Assembly (NCBI GenBank): GCA_020091685.1
Contig: CM034603.1
Location: 35,402,186 to 35,466,185 of the forward strand
DNA length: 64,000 nt
From: Lutjanus erythropterus
Taxonomy: Eukaryota > Chordata > Actinopteri > Lutjaniformes > Lutjanidae
Direction: 5' to 3'
Below the pieces are notes generated by a model that did not search any database, was not told the DNA's origin, and saw only the letters and a list, made by a program, of their open reading frames with translations. The translations under genes and the position numbers were made by a program. Within the stretch, counting starts at the first letter, position 1; every line of letters starts with the position of its first letter. Below are positions 30,812 to 44,300 of the stretch, in pieces.

Positions 30812-30866
<55 letters not shown>
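30812..30866. repeat. (TG)n microsatellite downstream of agrp2
   Basis: About 27 TG units beginning 76 nt past the agrp2 stop codon, so within or just after its 3' UTR. Confidence 0.9.
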
Positions 30867-30870
<4 letters not shown>

Positions 30871-30941
30871 ATGTCTTACCACTGTATATGTCCAGGTGCT
30901 GTGTCTGTGTCTGTGCATGTGTGTTTGTGTTTGTGCTTCAT

Positions 30942-33900
30942 CTACGTCTTCTTTAAGCACAGCGGGTTCATTCTCCAGCAATGGCAGATGGTGTTGAAGA
31001 GGCGACAGCGGCAGGAGGCGCAGGGGTCGCAGCACGGCACGTGAGAGGAGCAGCCCTCCATCAGGCGGCCGCAGCGACGCGCGGGGGCCATGAGGTTTGA
31101 CTTGTGTCTCTGAAACCCGCAGAGACAGAGAGAGAATTCACTTGGAGAGCTTTTATATGAAATATCTCAAGATAAAATCTCCACAGACCCTTTGGCTCAT
31201 GATAAGCATCGTTCAAACAAAAAACTGACTTACTGTGCTACTGTACTAAATCATAAAATGACCTCAATATGTCGCTTCTCTGACGACAACACTACAGCCG
31301 CGGTGTCCTCCTTGGAGACTTCTATTCCAGTCCATAACGTGTGTTAAGTAAGTGTCTGTCTGTGAGTCATTATGAAATCACTAATAATCTTTTAGAAGGT
31401 GTAGATGTTTAGAACAGTTAAAGTGGGCAAAATGTTAATGGAGTTTGGCAGGCAGTAAGACAGGCAACTCCAGAGTGTGTATTTTTAGAGCAGTGTGCTT
31501 TTGCTGTTCTCATCAGCGTCGTTTTCAGAACACAGGCAGCTGTTTGCATTTAAAATGCTAAGATGAACCCACCGTACACAACCTGCCGAGAGGCTGAGAT
31601 CTGTGCCTGAACCCGACGGGTTTAAGTCAGGTTTGGGTCATATTTCAAGGGTTTAGGCTGTACTACTACTACTACTACTACTCCTTCTTATTCTTATTCT
31701 TATTCTTATTCTTATTCTTATTCTTATTGGCAGTAGTATTAGTAGTTTTTTTTTTTTTCATTTTTCTCCCCCAGTTTTATTGTTGCCAGTTCAAATTACT
31801 CCCATGTAATGTCCCTGTCACTGCCAGGCAGAGGGAAAGGGATAGTTCACTCAAAAATGGAAATTCAGTCATTATCTACTCAGCCTCATGCTGACTGAAG
31901 GTCAGCTTTATTTTGTTAGTCTACGAAACACTGCTGGAGTTTCACAGGAAAACAGTGTTGCAGAATCTCACAAACAATGGAAGTCAATGGTCACTAGTTT
32001 TCAAACATAAAAAACAACAGAATAAAACCATAAAATGCCTCCATGCTGCTTGTCTGGTGTAATCCAAGTCTCCTAAAGCCCCGACATGTGAAGTTGACTA
32101 AAAAAAATATTATTTCCACCATGTTTTTAGCCTGAATCTTCACTGTAGATCTTTAGCTTGGAGCCACGTTCCCAGGCACACTGTCTGATGGTGTACAAAC
32201 AGCATGTTTTTTTTTTCCAGTTGGTTTGAAAACTGTTCACCCTTCACTTCCATTGTTTGGGAGATTCTTCACCACATGCAGACTAACACAACTAAACCTG
32301 AATTTTCATTTTTGGGTGAACTATGCCTTTAAGAAAAATGTAAGGCTGTAATTGGGTTTGGGCTGAAATATGCTAATGAGGGTCAGGTTTGGACAGAATT
32401 TTGTCGGGCTTGGGCCTTTCTGGGTTCACATTTTCTGGCTGGATTAACGTTCTATACCTGACCGGCACTAAACAGCAGAGAGGCAAAGTTAGAGAACATA
32501 GTTGAACATTTAGCAGCTAAAGAGACAGACATTTCCTTCAGCATAACTTAAAACAAACACTAATGTTGCTCTGTGTCTGCTGGAATTAATAGGTCACCGT
32601 ATTTCTTTGTTACTGATTGATTGATTAAGACATGAAGAAAACTGGTGCAGTTTTGTGTTGTTTTTAATCCAGTCATCTCAGTGTCTGACCTGTGGGATGC
32701 AGGGACATTTTCTGATTTTTTTGACTGGTTCAAACTGAGATCCCGCCTCTCACTGGACGGCCAATTATACTTGAGGAGAACGGGGTGGCCAATCAGATTC
32801 CAGGGGTGTCCAGATCTGTTTAATTGACTACAAAACACATGAAAGAATCCATTTGCTGACATGAAGCTGTCATCAAAAGTTATGTCTTGGTTTTAAATAC
32901 TTGAGTCAGCATATTGTTTTCATGACTAATGTTAAACATGAAGCTTCTGAAGGCAAATTTTAAAGGGAACATTTGGGTTGAAACCCACCAATCCCAAGAC
33001 ACATGCAACCGATATTAAACTGCCAGCTGCCCACTAAATTTACATTTAAACACAGCCCTTGTGTCAAAAACTTCTAATTTTCAGCATTCGTAAGCATGCA
33101 TTACTGAAAATAAAAAAAAAAAAGACAGAAGAACAAAGAAAGCTTACAGGGATGTGACTTTCCTGTGGTGGAGATGTCTTCCGCCTCGCAAACAGTCGTC
33201 TGGTCTTCACTTGGCTCCAAACTAGAGTTGAACATGACAGAAAAACCATTATACACTGCTGTGATCACGTCTAACCACACTAAGCTTGATTTTCACACTA
33301 CATACAACCCCCGTATGAATCGACCACAAATGAACAAACAAACTTCTGGGACCCTTGCCTGAAGCCAGGGTCTGAGTGGGGAGCTGGCGGTCATTGTGAT
33401 ATGGGTTCACCACAAGAAGCTGAGTGAAAGGTCCAGTGCATTGTGAGCTAAATAGTTGGCGATGATAGAAAACTTGGCGTACTCACACCTCTTTAGAAAA
33501 ACTGGAATTCGTAGCTCCAAACTTAGGCAAGAAAACAGCCTCACTGACTTGAAAATTCAGGCATCCTTCCATGAGGAGGAATCTTCAGAGAGATCTGCAG
33601 GCCTGTATTTGGAAACAGGAGCTTATGCTTCAACTATGGGACTCTCAGCGGAGTCTTAAATCCAGAATCCACTGAACATATTCCTAAAAATGATGAAGTG
33701 TGAAATGTAAGTTTTTTTGTCCTTCTTGACCTGGTTGACCTTTATAAGGCCCCGTCTGAGGAAGAACAGTTTGAGAGTCTGTGCTTTATTTCTGTTTCTG
33801 TTCTATGATTTGTCTATGTCCGTCCTTATGTAACCACTGGGCAGAGTTTTATCAAGACTTCATCAACCATTACCACTGAAACAGATGTTTAAAATGTATT

Positions 33901-36900
33901 TACTGTTTTTTGTGATCCCTCTTCCATCCTCCCTTTCTGCAAAATTTGTCGGCCTGTTGGGAGAATTTATTACTCAACAACTGGACGTCTACAGTCCTCT
34001 GCTGTGGCCCAGGGTTTGACTTCCACCTGCAGTCCTTCGTTGCACATCACCCCCACCCCCTACTCTGTCTCTCTCCCCTCTGTCCTGTCCTCAATTCAGC
34101 TGTCCAATCAAGTAAAGCCATAAAAACACCCTCAAATATTTAAAACAAAAATAAAGAATCAGAGTCACTAACCCAAACAGTCTGTGTTTTCTTTGAACAG
34201 CTTGTAAAGTAGACTGGAAAATGTGTCATCAATTTTTCAGCGATGTGATAGTGGCCAAGTCTATTTGTAGAACTTAGAGAGTCACGCGTTTGGGCTCGAG
34301 TCAGACTTGAGTCACAAATTTGATGACTTTAGACTCGACTTAACAAAAGCCTTGCAACTCGACTTGGACTTTTAACACCGATGACTTGTCACTTGACTTG
34401 GACTTGAGCCTGCTGGCATGAAAATACTTATAAACTTCCCCCAAGCCCAAAAATGAAAAAGTCTGCTGTTTAAAAAGTCTGTATCCACAGTAATTACTAA
34501 CATTGGAGTATCTCATAGTTGCCTGCGAGTGAGTTCAGACAGTCAACTCGAGCTGCAATCACATGTGACACGCCTCACACTCTGTAGCACAAACCAAACG
34601 CACCCTTCCAATCTGGCGGTCTATTTAAACCACTAAAACCTCCCATCTCACCCTCTGCTTTGCATCAGCATCACTGCCTGTTCATTCAGCCCCACAACCA
34701 CCCCAGCATCCACCTGCAGACACTGACTAGGGCTTCAAGACATGTGTTCATCACTCCTCGGTATCTCCATGTAAACATAATCTGTGTAGGAGTGAAGACG
34801 TCGGGGCCTAGACACCAAACTAACTATTTCTGCTCCTGCAATAAACAGTCACAAACGTGAGTTGTCTGACTAAATTTTTGTATTTAAAAGATAAATAGTT
34901 GTACCAATAACAACATTACAATATGCAAAATTACAGATGGAGACACAACAACGTCCAACTTTGTTCGGTATTTGAAGCAGCACTAAGACCAGCAATTCGA
35001 GGCTGAGACTTGTTTAGGACTCAAAACTCAAAGCTCAGGAATTAAGACTTGGGACTCGAGTACAAAAACTTGAGACTTTCTTGACTTGCAAAACAATGTC
35101 TTGGTTTCACTTCTTCAACTTACTGCTGATATAATGAGTGGTGTTCTGAACTGTAGTGTTGGTCTTTCAGTCAGTCCACCACTTTGGTCAAGAACTGAAT
35201 ATCTCAACACAAAGTGTATGGATGTCCAGGAAGTTTTGTAGAGACAATCATGAACCCTAGGTGACAAATCTTCATGACTTTGGTGATCCCGTCCCTTTCT
35301 CTAGCAGCACCGGCAAGTGGACATTTGTGTTTGTGAGTGAAATGCTTCAACAAATATTGGATGAATTGACCCTTTTTTAAGTCCCACAACTGTCCAATCA
35401 TAGCTTAGCAACTGTAACTAGTGCTGCCAAACTTTTCATTTCTCTCCATGTTGAAGGTGTGCAGGAGGCTCTGAGCGTTTCATGAATCTGGATGGTAATG
35501 TCTTTTTCGTCATCTCTCTAAAATGCGAAACACAAGAGCACACAACTAACACTAGCTTACTAGCTGCAGTAACTTTACCTCCAGACAAACATGTTAGATC
35601 CCCCTGCATCTGCATTTTTTTTCTGTGGGGGTTTGAGGAGGAGGATGTGAGCCGATGCAGAATCAAAGTGGGTTTACAACAATGCATCTCTCTCTGGCTC
35701 ACTGTCTCAGGTCTAAGCCAGATTAGCTTAGCTCTTATTCCAACTCTCTTCCAGCTGGTCTGGCTGGGTGACCCATCTCAAGATCCGCTGCACTAATTGA
35801 GTCCCTGTGCTTTCTTTTCCCACGTTAATGAGTGTATTTCTGTCATCTATCATGTAGATATACCTGCTGTATTTCATCATCCGACCAATGTTTGCTGAGA
35901 TGTAAACTAGCTTTAGCCTCAGTCTTTTAGCATTAACATTATATCATGTATGCAGCTGTTAGCTAACATTACATAAACACTTTCACAGGGTTCTTGTTTT
36001 AAAACATGTCAGATGGAAACATTAAAACAGGATTATATATGGTAAACATCAGCACGTTAGCTGATGACAGTATTTTGCTCAATGCACCACTGTGTCTAAG
36101 TCCTGCCTTGCAGAGCTGCTAGCATGGCTGCAGACTCTCATAGTATGTGTCCACAGGGGTGTTTCTGGACACAAGAGGTCGCGCCACTTCCCAGCATTGG
36201 ATGCTTGATGGGGGTGCAACTAACCAATAATCTCAGCAATGGACCTGCAAGCTGAGTCCCTCTGCATATTGTTCCTATGTGATAAGAGAAGGTTTGGATA
36301 TCCTGACACAGGAGTTATGAATTTCTCTTTCATGACTACTGACCAATAAAGAAAATATACAGTCTGCACCCTCCTACAACCGTGGGAAAACTTCCTGACT
36401 GCACCTGATTGGACAAATTCTTTCACTCATGGGCTGTCTGCTCCCAGATTTCAAATTGGACAAACACTGTGGCTCGTCTGGAGACTTTCTCTCACACTAC
36501 AGAAAAAGTTCACTGAAATGAGTTTCTGAAAACATTTAAGGCAAGAAATAAACCATGCATCTGCTGATTCTGTCTTCAACAACGGTTCGGTTTCAAGTGT
36601 TTCCAGAGTCAATCCAGATGCCTATTATTTGCATACATTACCACGGCAAAATATGCAAATGAGGAGCTGTCAGCATGGTGTAAATTCCACAGTACTTCCA
36701 GAAGGCTTTGCAAAATTACTTTACATAGTGGAAATGAAAGATCCTGTGGATGCATACCATTAGTGTTTGATCATATTCTACATTTACATACATTTGTAGA
36801 GAAAACGGGGGTGTTCCTTTGGTTAGTGGGTTTTGTGATTTAGCAGAGGAAACTGAACTTAAGAGTGAGAGGAGAGTGAAAAATAGGATGAGGGGGTGTT

Positions 36901-39900
36901 ATGGGTCGTGGTGGGTCTAGGGTGAATGCCATGCGAGTGATGGGTCTGTTATTGAGATCAAAGAGGTCGGGGGCTGGGAGACATCTTGTTCTTGTTGGAG
37001 ACAGACAGCATGGTGAGAAAATGGGGAGTAGTGGAGTATTATGGATAGATTAGATTACACTTTTGTGAAGCACGGAGGCAACAGAAAGAGCTTTGAGTAT
37101 GAAAATAGCAGAGAGGCTTTGCTGGCAGCATTTGTGGATGTTTGTTATACATGGGTCAAAACTGTATTTATTGTCCAGTGTGTCTGAAACTGACAACTTG
37201 CTGGACTTTCCCACCACTGGTGAACGTGGTGTGTGTTGGGGGTGTCCCATCGGTTCCTTTGTCATGTATTCATAAGTCATGACAGAGTTATTGTCAGTAA
37301 GAAGTGTAAATATTTACTTTAAGTACATGTTGATGGGAGGAAGGCTAAGGTTGGGTGAGTGGACGAATTTATTGCCTTCGACGATGGGCTGAATCCATCA
37401 CCGGTTTACATTTGCCATCTTATTTTGCTAATGTAAGGATCTGCTCCATGCCGCACTCTCATCCAGTGGCACAGGACACGTCCACTCAGCGGGACCATGA
37501 GTACTCTGAGCTGGGTCTTGAGGAGATTAGAGGACGCAGGAGGGAGGACGAAGATATCGCCAATCACCGATGGATGGGCTGACGATGGTCGACTGGAAAA
37601 TTTTAACATTTTGCCCAACCCTAAGAAGGGCTGGTGCAGTTATTAGGTGTACGGGGTGGTGAGGAAAGGGCTCTGGTGCTGGTGATGCTGGCTGCCATGC
37701 CAACCTTTAAGCCAAGTTCTTAAAGTTTTGATGACAAAGGCTCTTTTATGCCTCCTTTGAAAATAGATATGTCAGGTTCCAACAAGGTAACGTCACTGCT
37801 GACATGCATCCTTTATGTTGGCATCGAACTTAAGCAATATATCTGGTATATATACCAGAGGGCGCCACTCAGAGTCAAAAGTTACCTCAAAGAAGAAGAT
37901 GAGTAAAAAGTCCCTTAAAACATATATTATGATGCTAAAGGAGGTTGTAATAACCTCTTGAGAAAGAGGCAGTCTTTTTGAAGAAGGTGGTCTCTGTGGA
38001 CGGATGATTCTTTTCACAAACTAAGTGACGACAACATTTCCAAAACTTTAGGGTTCTTAAAACTTCTATGTCGTGTCCTGTGGTCGTGCAAGTTTAGGGA
38101 GCCAGCAAATGATTGAAGGCCCCAGAGGAAAACTCATGATCTTGTAGGATTTGTGACTGGTCTCTTAATGGCGTTTGACATAAATTTTGTTGACGGGGCA
38201 GATCACTTTATCTGTCCCCCGAGGTCCAAAGAAAATGTTGATCTATTTTTCCAGAAAACTTCTCCTTAACCATACAGCATTTTTTTTTCCAGTCATGGCT
38301 TTTCCATCTGGCTTCCACATGAAAATGCAGAGTTGGCCACCGAAACATTACAGCTGACACCTTGTGGTCGGTTGGTCGATTGGTTGACATTATTTGTGCA
38401 ACTCTCTCGAGGTGCCGCTAGTTGCTGTGTAACCAGTAGCTTTGTACAAGTTGTCATTCCTAACCTGACCCAGCACAGTTTGTCGCAGCAGCTGAGTAAA
38501 TACATGCTACTGAAAGTGAAAGGATTGAAATTAAATGATTAAAATATAATACATGCATTTCATTTCACGTTCAGGGGACGTACAAAACATTTTTGACGGC
38601 TGCACTTTGAGGAGGTAGACGGTATTAAAAGGAGTAAAAGTCAAGTTTTTTAATCAAACTGCCACGGTCTTTATCTTTTGACATGATTTTGGCTGACAGA
38701 CAGTTGCATCATTGTTGATTAGTGGTGTCTCCAAATCCATTTTACTTTTGATTCCAATATTTTTTTTATTTAAACTTAGCCTAGCAAGTCTCAATTTGAG
38801 GAGGTCAACAGATCATTCTGCTCTGATAGCTGTCATTTACATTTTCAAATTCTTTAAATTCTTTATCCTTGATTATCAAACTGTGGTTCATGTGCCACTG
38901 GTGGTACACAAGCTCTCTTCAGTGGTATGCAGAGAAATACTGGAAATAGTTTTTAAAAATTAAATTATCTAAATTAGAAACATAAAATACTGTCAAAAAT
39001 ACAAAATGCTATAGAATTTCAAATAAAAATACAGAAAAGGTGAGATTCCTTAAATAAGTTTGGACTTTTCAAGTTTTCCACCCTGCCTGCTAGAACCAAA
39101 TGGCACAAAACAGTAAGGTGGTAACTTGGAGAGGTGGTACACGCTGCAAAAAGTTTTAGAAACACAACAGCTGGAAAGCTACGCTGTGACGTCTTTCGCC
39201 GACTCTGCCTCTGGTTTCGGTTTCGATTTAATATTAAAATTTTAGCACCTCTACTGTTGATCATCTGCTGATTTATGTTTATTCATTGCATTGAAGTATG
39301 AGCATTTCTATTATGTGTCTCCAGCTTTGACAGAGGACAGCTGCATTTGAGATCAATGCAAAAAGTATCTGGAAGACAAGTGTGTTTCTTTATTCCGAGG
39401 GCTTTGGTGGTGTTAATATTATCTACAAGGAGAGACAGCAGTTAAGACTGTGAGTCTGTTCCATGGAAATCTAAATGATTTGGCTCAGCGCCTCCTCTCT
39501 GCTGGCCTCAGACACTGGCACCTCCAACATCCTCATCTCTTGTATCTCAGCGTGTCTTTAACATCCTGGATCAGTGCAAGTTCACAAAGGCAACAAATCA
39601 AAAAATAATCCTCCCTCCTGGCTCTGGCGTCTTTCCCTCTGTCTCATGACTGATGGCCGTTGCATCTTCCCTTCCAGTTCAGCTTGACACTTTGGGAATA
39701 ATCTTCAGCCAGATGTTAAGACATCGGTGATATTGTATAAAGAAAAACTATGTTCAGCTTGGTGGGTTTTCATACCTCTCCCCCTGCTGATGCTGAGCCT
39801 CGCTTTGCTCTCCCCCCTGACAGATCATTCATATCTTTTCCAGGGAACCACCGTTAGTTTCTTTAGCGTCAGGAACCAGTCTGGTGCCTCCTCATCTTCT

Positions 39901-40821
39901 CCCATCCTGTTCATGTTTACAGCGCTTCCTTTTAGTATTAATTAGGGTTGTGACTAACAATCATTTTCATTATCAATTAATGTCCTGATTGTTTTCACAT
40001 TGTTTTTCACAATGTTTTGCCATTTTATAGACTTCTTTTTATAGACGAAATGATTAAGAGGAGAGGAGTGAGTTGAGCCTCACTCCTCTATGCCAGTACA
40101 CTGATCATCTTTGGGTGGTGGACAAAACAAGACATTTATGGGCATTTTTTCACTATTTTCTTACATTTTGTAGCCCAAACAACAAAGATAATGACTGACA
40201 GATTAATCAGCAGTTGTTGGGTGCAGCCCTAATTCGGTTCTGTTCTCCTGCTGTGATCAAACCGCCTTAAATCACATCAATGCCAACTGCAGTAAAACCT
40301 GGAAACCAATAGATTTCACCATCATGTGCCTTAAAAAAACAGGTGTTTACTTGAGTTTTGCAGCACTTCACATAAATGCACTAGTGGAGAATTTAAAAGG
40401 CTTCATTTCAATAATTACAACCATATGTGAGGCTTGTTTTTCCTAATTTAGATGTTCTAAAATAACATTCATAAATAAACAGCCTTTTAAAATATGAGCA
40501 ATAAACCACACGGGTAGGAATAACCTCTGTCTCCCTTTTCAAATATATTTATTTGCTCATTTTTTTGCAAAACAAGCACATGGATTCTCTGGTTTATTAC
40601 AGATTAAATAAATTTCATCAGGACACTATGTTCTATGGAGAACCCACAATTTTTCTTTTAATCTGTTCTGTTTAAGCTGCACAAAATGTCCTTTTAGAGG
40701 CAGACAGCTCACCTGTGTCATTCTCGGTCTTCCTCACGTCTTTCTTCGTGTCCTCAGCCCAGGACAGCGGGAAGGCGAGCAGGACGAGGCACAACAAGTG
40801 TGTGCCGGTGATCTTCCTCAT
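30942..40821 (-). CDS. agrp2: Agouti-related peptide 2 (agrp2 / asip2), complete precursor
   Basis: This is a secreted melanocortin-receptor antagonist or inverse agonist of the agouti/AgRP family. Three coding exons join exactly (minus strand): 40713-40821 (phase 1 at end), 33148-33221 and 30942-31109, giving 116 residues plus TAG. Exon 1 encodes a signal peptide (MRKITGTHLLCLVLLAFPLSWA, cleavage expected after Ala-22). Exon 2 is basic, with TRRLFARRK offering proprotein-convertase sites. Exon 3 encodes the Cys-rich domain with ten Cys in the pattern C-x6-C-x5-CC-x2-C-x2-C-x-C-x6-C-x-C-x6-C, including the family signature CCDPCASC. The receptor-contact triplet, RFF in AGRP and ASIP, is RLF here. 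The last loop (x6) is ASIP-like, while CGRL and MNP recall AgRP. Fish agrp2 is reported from pineal and linked to pigment control, but nothing in this sequence tests that. Intron 1 (7.5 kb) could hide an extra exon, though none is needed. The name could also be given as asip2. Confidence 0.87.
31662..31728. repeat. Compound (ACT)n / (CTTATT)n microsatellite
   Basis: About seven ACT units pass directly into about seven CTTATT units, in agrp2 intron 2. Confidence 0.85.
31836..32331. mobile_element. Foldback MITE, TAAAGGGATAGTTCACCC family, full-length copy
   Basis: The left end (AAAGGGATAGTTCACTCAAA) is the inverse of the right end (...TTTGGGTGAACTATGCCTTTA). The inner halves are also inverted: 'caatggaagt' with 'ttttcaaac' on the left faces 'gtttgaaaac' with 'acttccattg' on the right. 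The whole element can form one long hairpin. It lies in agrp2 intron 2 and has no coding capacity. Confidence 0.75.
34290..35100. repeat. Element bounded by GACTTGGACTTGAG-type repeats
   Basis: Positions 34290-34400 contain many copies of 'gactTGgactTGag' variants. Positions 35015-35100 contain inverse or diverged copies ('ttgggactcgag', 'ttgagactttcttgacttg'). The roughly 600 bp between has no coding features. Similar 'gacttgactt' sequence recurs at 42130-42270. It lies in agrp2 intron 1. The family is not identified with certainty and a non-autonomous DNA transposon is likely. Confidence 0.5.
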
Positions 40822-40843
40822 GATGATGGTGACGATGATGAGA

Positions 40844-40910
40844 TCTGTTGATGAAACGGTAAAAATCAGTCTCAGCGTGTCAGGTGCAGCAGCCCGACCC
40901 CTGGCTCACG
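40844..40910 (-). other. agrp2 5' UTR splice: probable 65-nt intron
   Basis: Upstream of the agrp2 ATG the minus strand shows a good acceptor (TTTTTACCGTTTCATCAACAG, with the exon resuming at 40844). It also shows a GTGAGC donor at 40909-40904, after the C at 40910. A non-coding first exon to the right of 40910, followed by a 65-nt intron, is inferred. No transcript evidence is available here. Confidence 0.4.
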
Positions 40911-41200
40911 TACTTCTCCTGCAGTAGATCTTCACTCCAGCTGCCTCAGGTTTCTCTCTCCGCCCGTGATGAGGGGATCTCAGGGTGGGCGACGAGCGAC
41001 AAAAGACCGAAACGCGCCGCCTCCCCGTGACGGACTGGACGCACCGCAGGAGGCAGATGATGCTCGGCGGACGACGGTTGCCCTGGCAACAGACAACAGG
41101 GGCAGGAAGTTACTTTGCGCAAAAACGACACGGTGGATTTAGTGATTCCCCTCCTCAGTGCCTTCCACTCAGCCTTCAGCCTTATATTAACGAAGTACAT

Positions 41201-41308
41201 TAAAGGGATAGTTCACCCAAAAATGAAAATTCAGTCCACAAAACACTGCTGGAGTTTCACAGGAAAACAGCACTGCACAATCTCCCAAACAATTTAAGTG
41301 AATGTTGA
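41201..41308. repeat. Foldback MITE, TAAAGGGATAGTTCACCC family, truncated copy
   Basis: The left terminus TAAAGGGATAGTTCACCCAA is followed by 'ctgctggagtttcacaggaaaacag', as in the copies at 31836 and 54411. The right half is missing. Confidence 0.7.
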
Positions 41309-44300
41309 GTTTTACTCGCAAATACATTCATTGCCATTTATAGCACATAAATTATTATGTCATTTAAATACTTTCATGTGCAGTAAGTATATTCTTCATG
41401 TCCCCTTGGCTTTGAGTTAATTTGGTTCCTACCTGCCATTGTTTTGTGGGGACAGGTATGAGTGTAACAGAGCCATGTGCAGAAGGTAGAGGGAGAAGTT
41501 TGCTGTAAACTCCAAAGCTGGATGGATCAAAAGTTCATAATAGAAAAAATCCATAATTGACCTTTTTGTATCCTGTCAACAGTTTTACAGATGTCTCTTT
41601 TACTTTTACTACTTTGTGGGCCGAATGGTTTGTGGGCCGGTGGGGAAGTTTCACTGCAATAACAGGAGAGGCCACTGGAAAAAAAACTGTCAGCAGTGAT
41701 GAGCAGCAAAACCTGCCTAGTTCCATAATAAGACTATGGTTGTGACTCGCTTCAGTGATGTGTCACTTTTGTCACATGGTTTTTGATCTGCGAGTCATGT
41801 CAGTGATGTCATATAATGTACATGTAGTTTTTGTAACTCCAAACATGACTTTATCTTAAACCAAAACAAGTAGTTTTAGTGCTCAAACCTAACCAAACTG
41901 TGACTGTTTCACAGCGTTAATCGTGTTTTGAAAAGGCTAATTATAATGTAACATGAGTTCTTCATGATTCTCTTCTGCAGCTTGAGTGGATGCTGTCAGA
42001 CTGGTTCAAATAAAGTGGATCTGGTGACTTGCTGAGAATAAATAGAGCTAAAGTTTGTTCATTCAGGATTCATTCTTCTTCTTCTTCTTTATTCTTTGGT
42101 CTTGGAGGAAGGTATCAAATTTCAAGTCTTTTTTTTTTATTTTGTCAAGTCAAATCTAAGTTGTGACTCCAGTCTGACTCGAGGGACTTGACTTGCTCGA
42201 TCCTCTCTATAGTATCTCACAACTTGTTTGAGACTTGATGGTTAAGACTTGAAACTTGTTTGTGACTTGCACATGTGTGTCTGCTTCTACCTTTTCCGTC
42301 TGTTGCTCCTCTGCGAACATTAACAAGAGCTTGGCATGCGAATTTTGCCTTCTTAAATTTCTTTAAGAAGTACAGCTGTTTCTGGGCTTTCTTACATCTG
42401 ATAAAAGCACATGAACAAATAAAACTGTATTAAATTAAAATAAACTCTAACCAAATGAGAACACTGGATACCGTGGTGGGATACTTATGTCATTTTAAAT
42501 TTTGTTTTAGTTAGTTTAACTCATACGGTTCATCAGCCAGTGAGTAAACTTGCACTGGCAGCTTGAGGCATCACTAACTGTTGCCATGGTTACGCTCTGT
42601 TTCCATGGCTGGCCTTGTTCTGGTCACAGAGACTTAGAGCTACTGTACAAAAAGCAGCCCACGGTCAATCATCTTGTGAAGGCTCTGTGCACGACTTTCT
42701 GGTTATTCCTGACTAATTAGACTTCTGCTCACATTATTTCTTCCTTCCGCCTCAACAATGTGCCACAAAACTAACAGGTGAGTCAGACAGATGCCTTTTA
42801 AAGTCTGCGCATGCCAACACAGTCTAACCCACTGTATAAAGCACAAACGTGATTAATGACATGGTTTGGTTCTTTTAACATATCCCAGTTTGGCATGACA
42901 GTGTGAAAACAAACAGGCACGCACAATAAATGAATATTATTGCATACATCTGTGTTTTTCTTACAATAAAACATGTCAAAATGTTTTCCATGACAAGGCC
43001 CGTCAGATGAATTTTGAACTAAACTGTCTGCTGCGGGCAAGTAAAAATGCAGGAAAACAAAGTTAGCAATAACTTTATTAGAATAAATTTTACACTGAAA
43101 AGAGCAACACTGACCCTATGACCCCTGTGAGAACAAGTGGATGGAAAAGTTCGTAAACATAATATATGTAGACGCTGTATCGAGAGCTTTGCCCGGTTGC
43201 TGTGATACGTCAGCATTGCCGCCATATTGGTCCGGTCTAGACTGATTTGTGAACAAATACATGTGAATACAGGGGGGTGTTTCTGGATGAAGAGCACTTA
43301 CATTTCTCAACAGAATTTCAACGAGTCGTGTTGAGGGAGGAAACCTCCGACCAGCAGCTCTGGAAGTTACTCCATCTTCCATCTAAACATTTTGTATCCA
43401 TCATTTACATCATTTTATGTATAATGCTGTTTGAATAGTATCCAGTAATTGGTGCCATCTTTCTGTAACATTTCAAAACTTTTTTGATGAGAATGACGAC
43501 AACAGTGCCACTTTACTCCAGCCTCTGACTTTCTCATCATGCATATCTGTCGATGTGTGTACAGACGCACACGTTACGGACAGAATAGATGGGAAGAGGT
43601 CGTTCCCATAGGCTGCACAACACAAAGATCTCATTTGAGTGGGGGGTTTGTGGGTGAACCTGCGTTCAACTCTGAACTATTACAACCAGGGCTGTTGGGT
43701 GCAGCTTTGAAACACAACCAAGAACAACAGGTCATCTTACTGTAGTTATATGGTTCATTTTGTGGTCTTCAGTGGATAGTGAGAGTCAGATGCCTGTTTT
43801 GACAGCACCTCAGGATTAATTACAGCCGCAGCAGGGAGGAAAGACTCCCGTGGAGCTTTTGTTCGGCCTGTACTTTATTTTCTTTCTTTATCACTTCCCT
43901 CTGATGTTCGTGAAAAAGGCTAGATTTATGTTGGTAATAACCCCAAGGTAAGCAACTGCATGTTCACCAACGTAAAGGTTATTTCATGGAAGCGCAGGAG
44001 TGTAAACAAGCTCAATAAACGTGATAATTGGAAGCAAACATTTGATTCTTTAGCTTCTGACAGGAGATCACTAAAAACACTAAACAAGAATGGACTTTAT
44101 CAGCTTCTTCTGTTATCCAGCCTTGTGCCTAAAATAAAAAAAGCCGAGCTCCCCAAGAATTCGAACTGCGACGGCTCCATCTTCAACTTAAAGTTTTCTG
44201 TCAGCTCCTTCACAGCATTTTATTCACAACTTCTGTGTCGTTATTACGGGTTCATGAGCTCCACTTGAACGCTGTAATGACCTAAGTGCAGGAAAGGAGT

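Noticed and set aside
30781-31035. Minus-strand frame rich in Thr-His repeats
   Set aside because: It is a translated (TG)n microsatellite joined to the agrp2 last exon in the wrong frame.
33064-33249. Stand-alone 61-codon frame on the minus strand
   Set aside because: Only 33148-33221 is coding, as agrp2 exon 2. The rest is flanking intron with a run of T and no family similarity.
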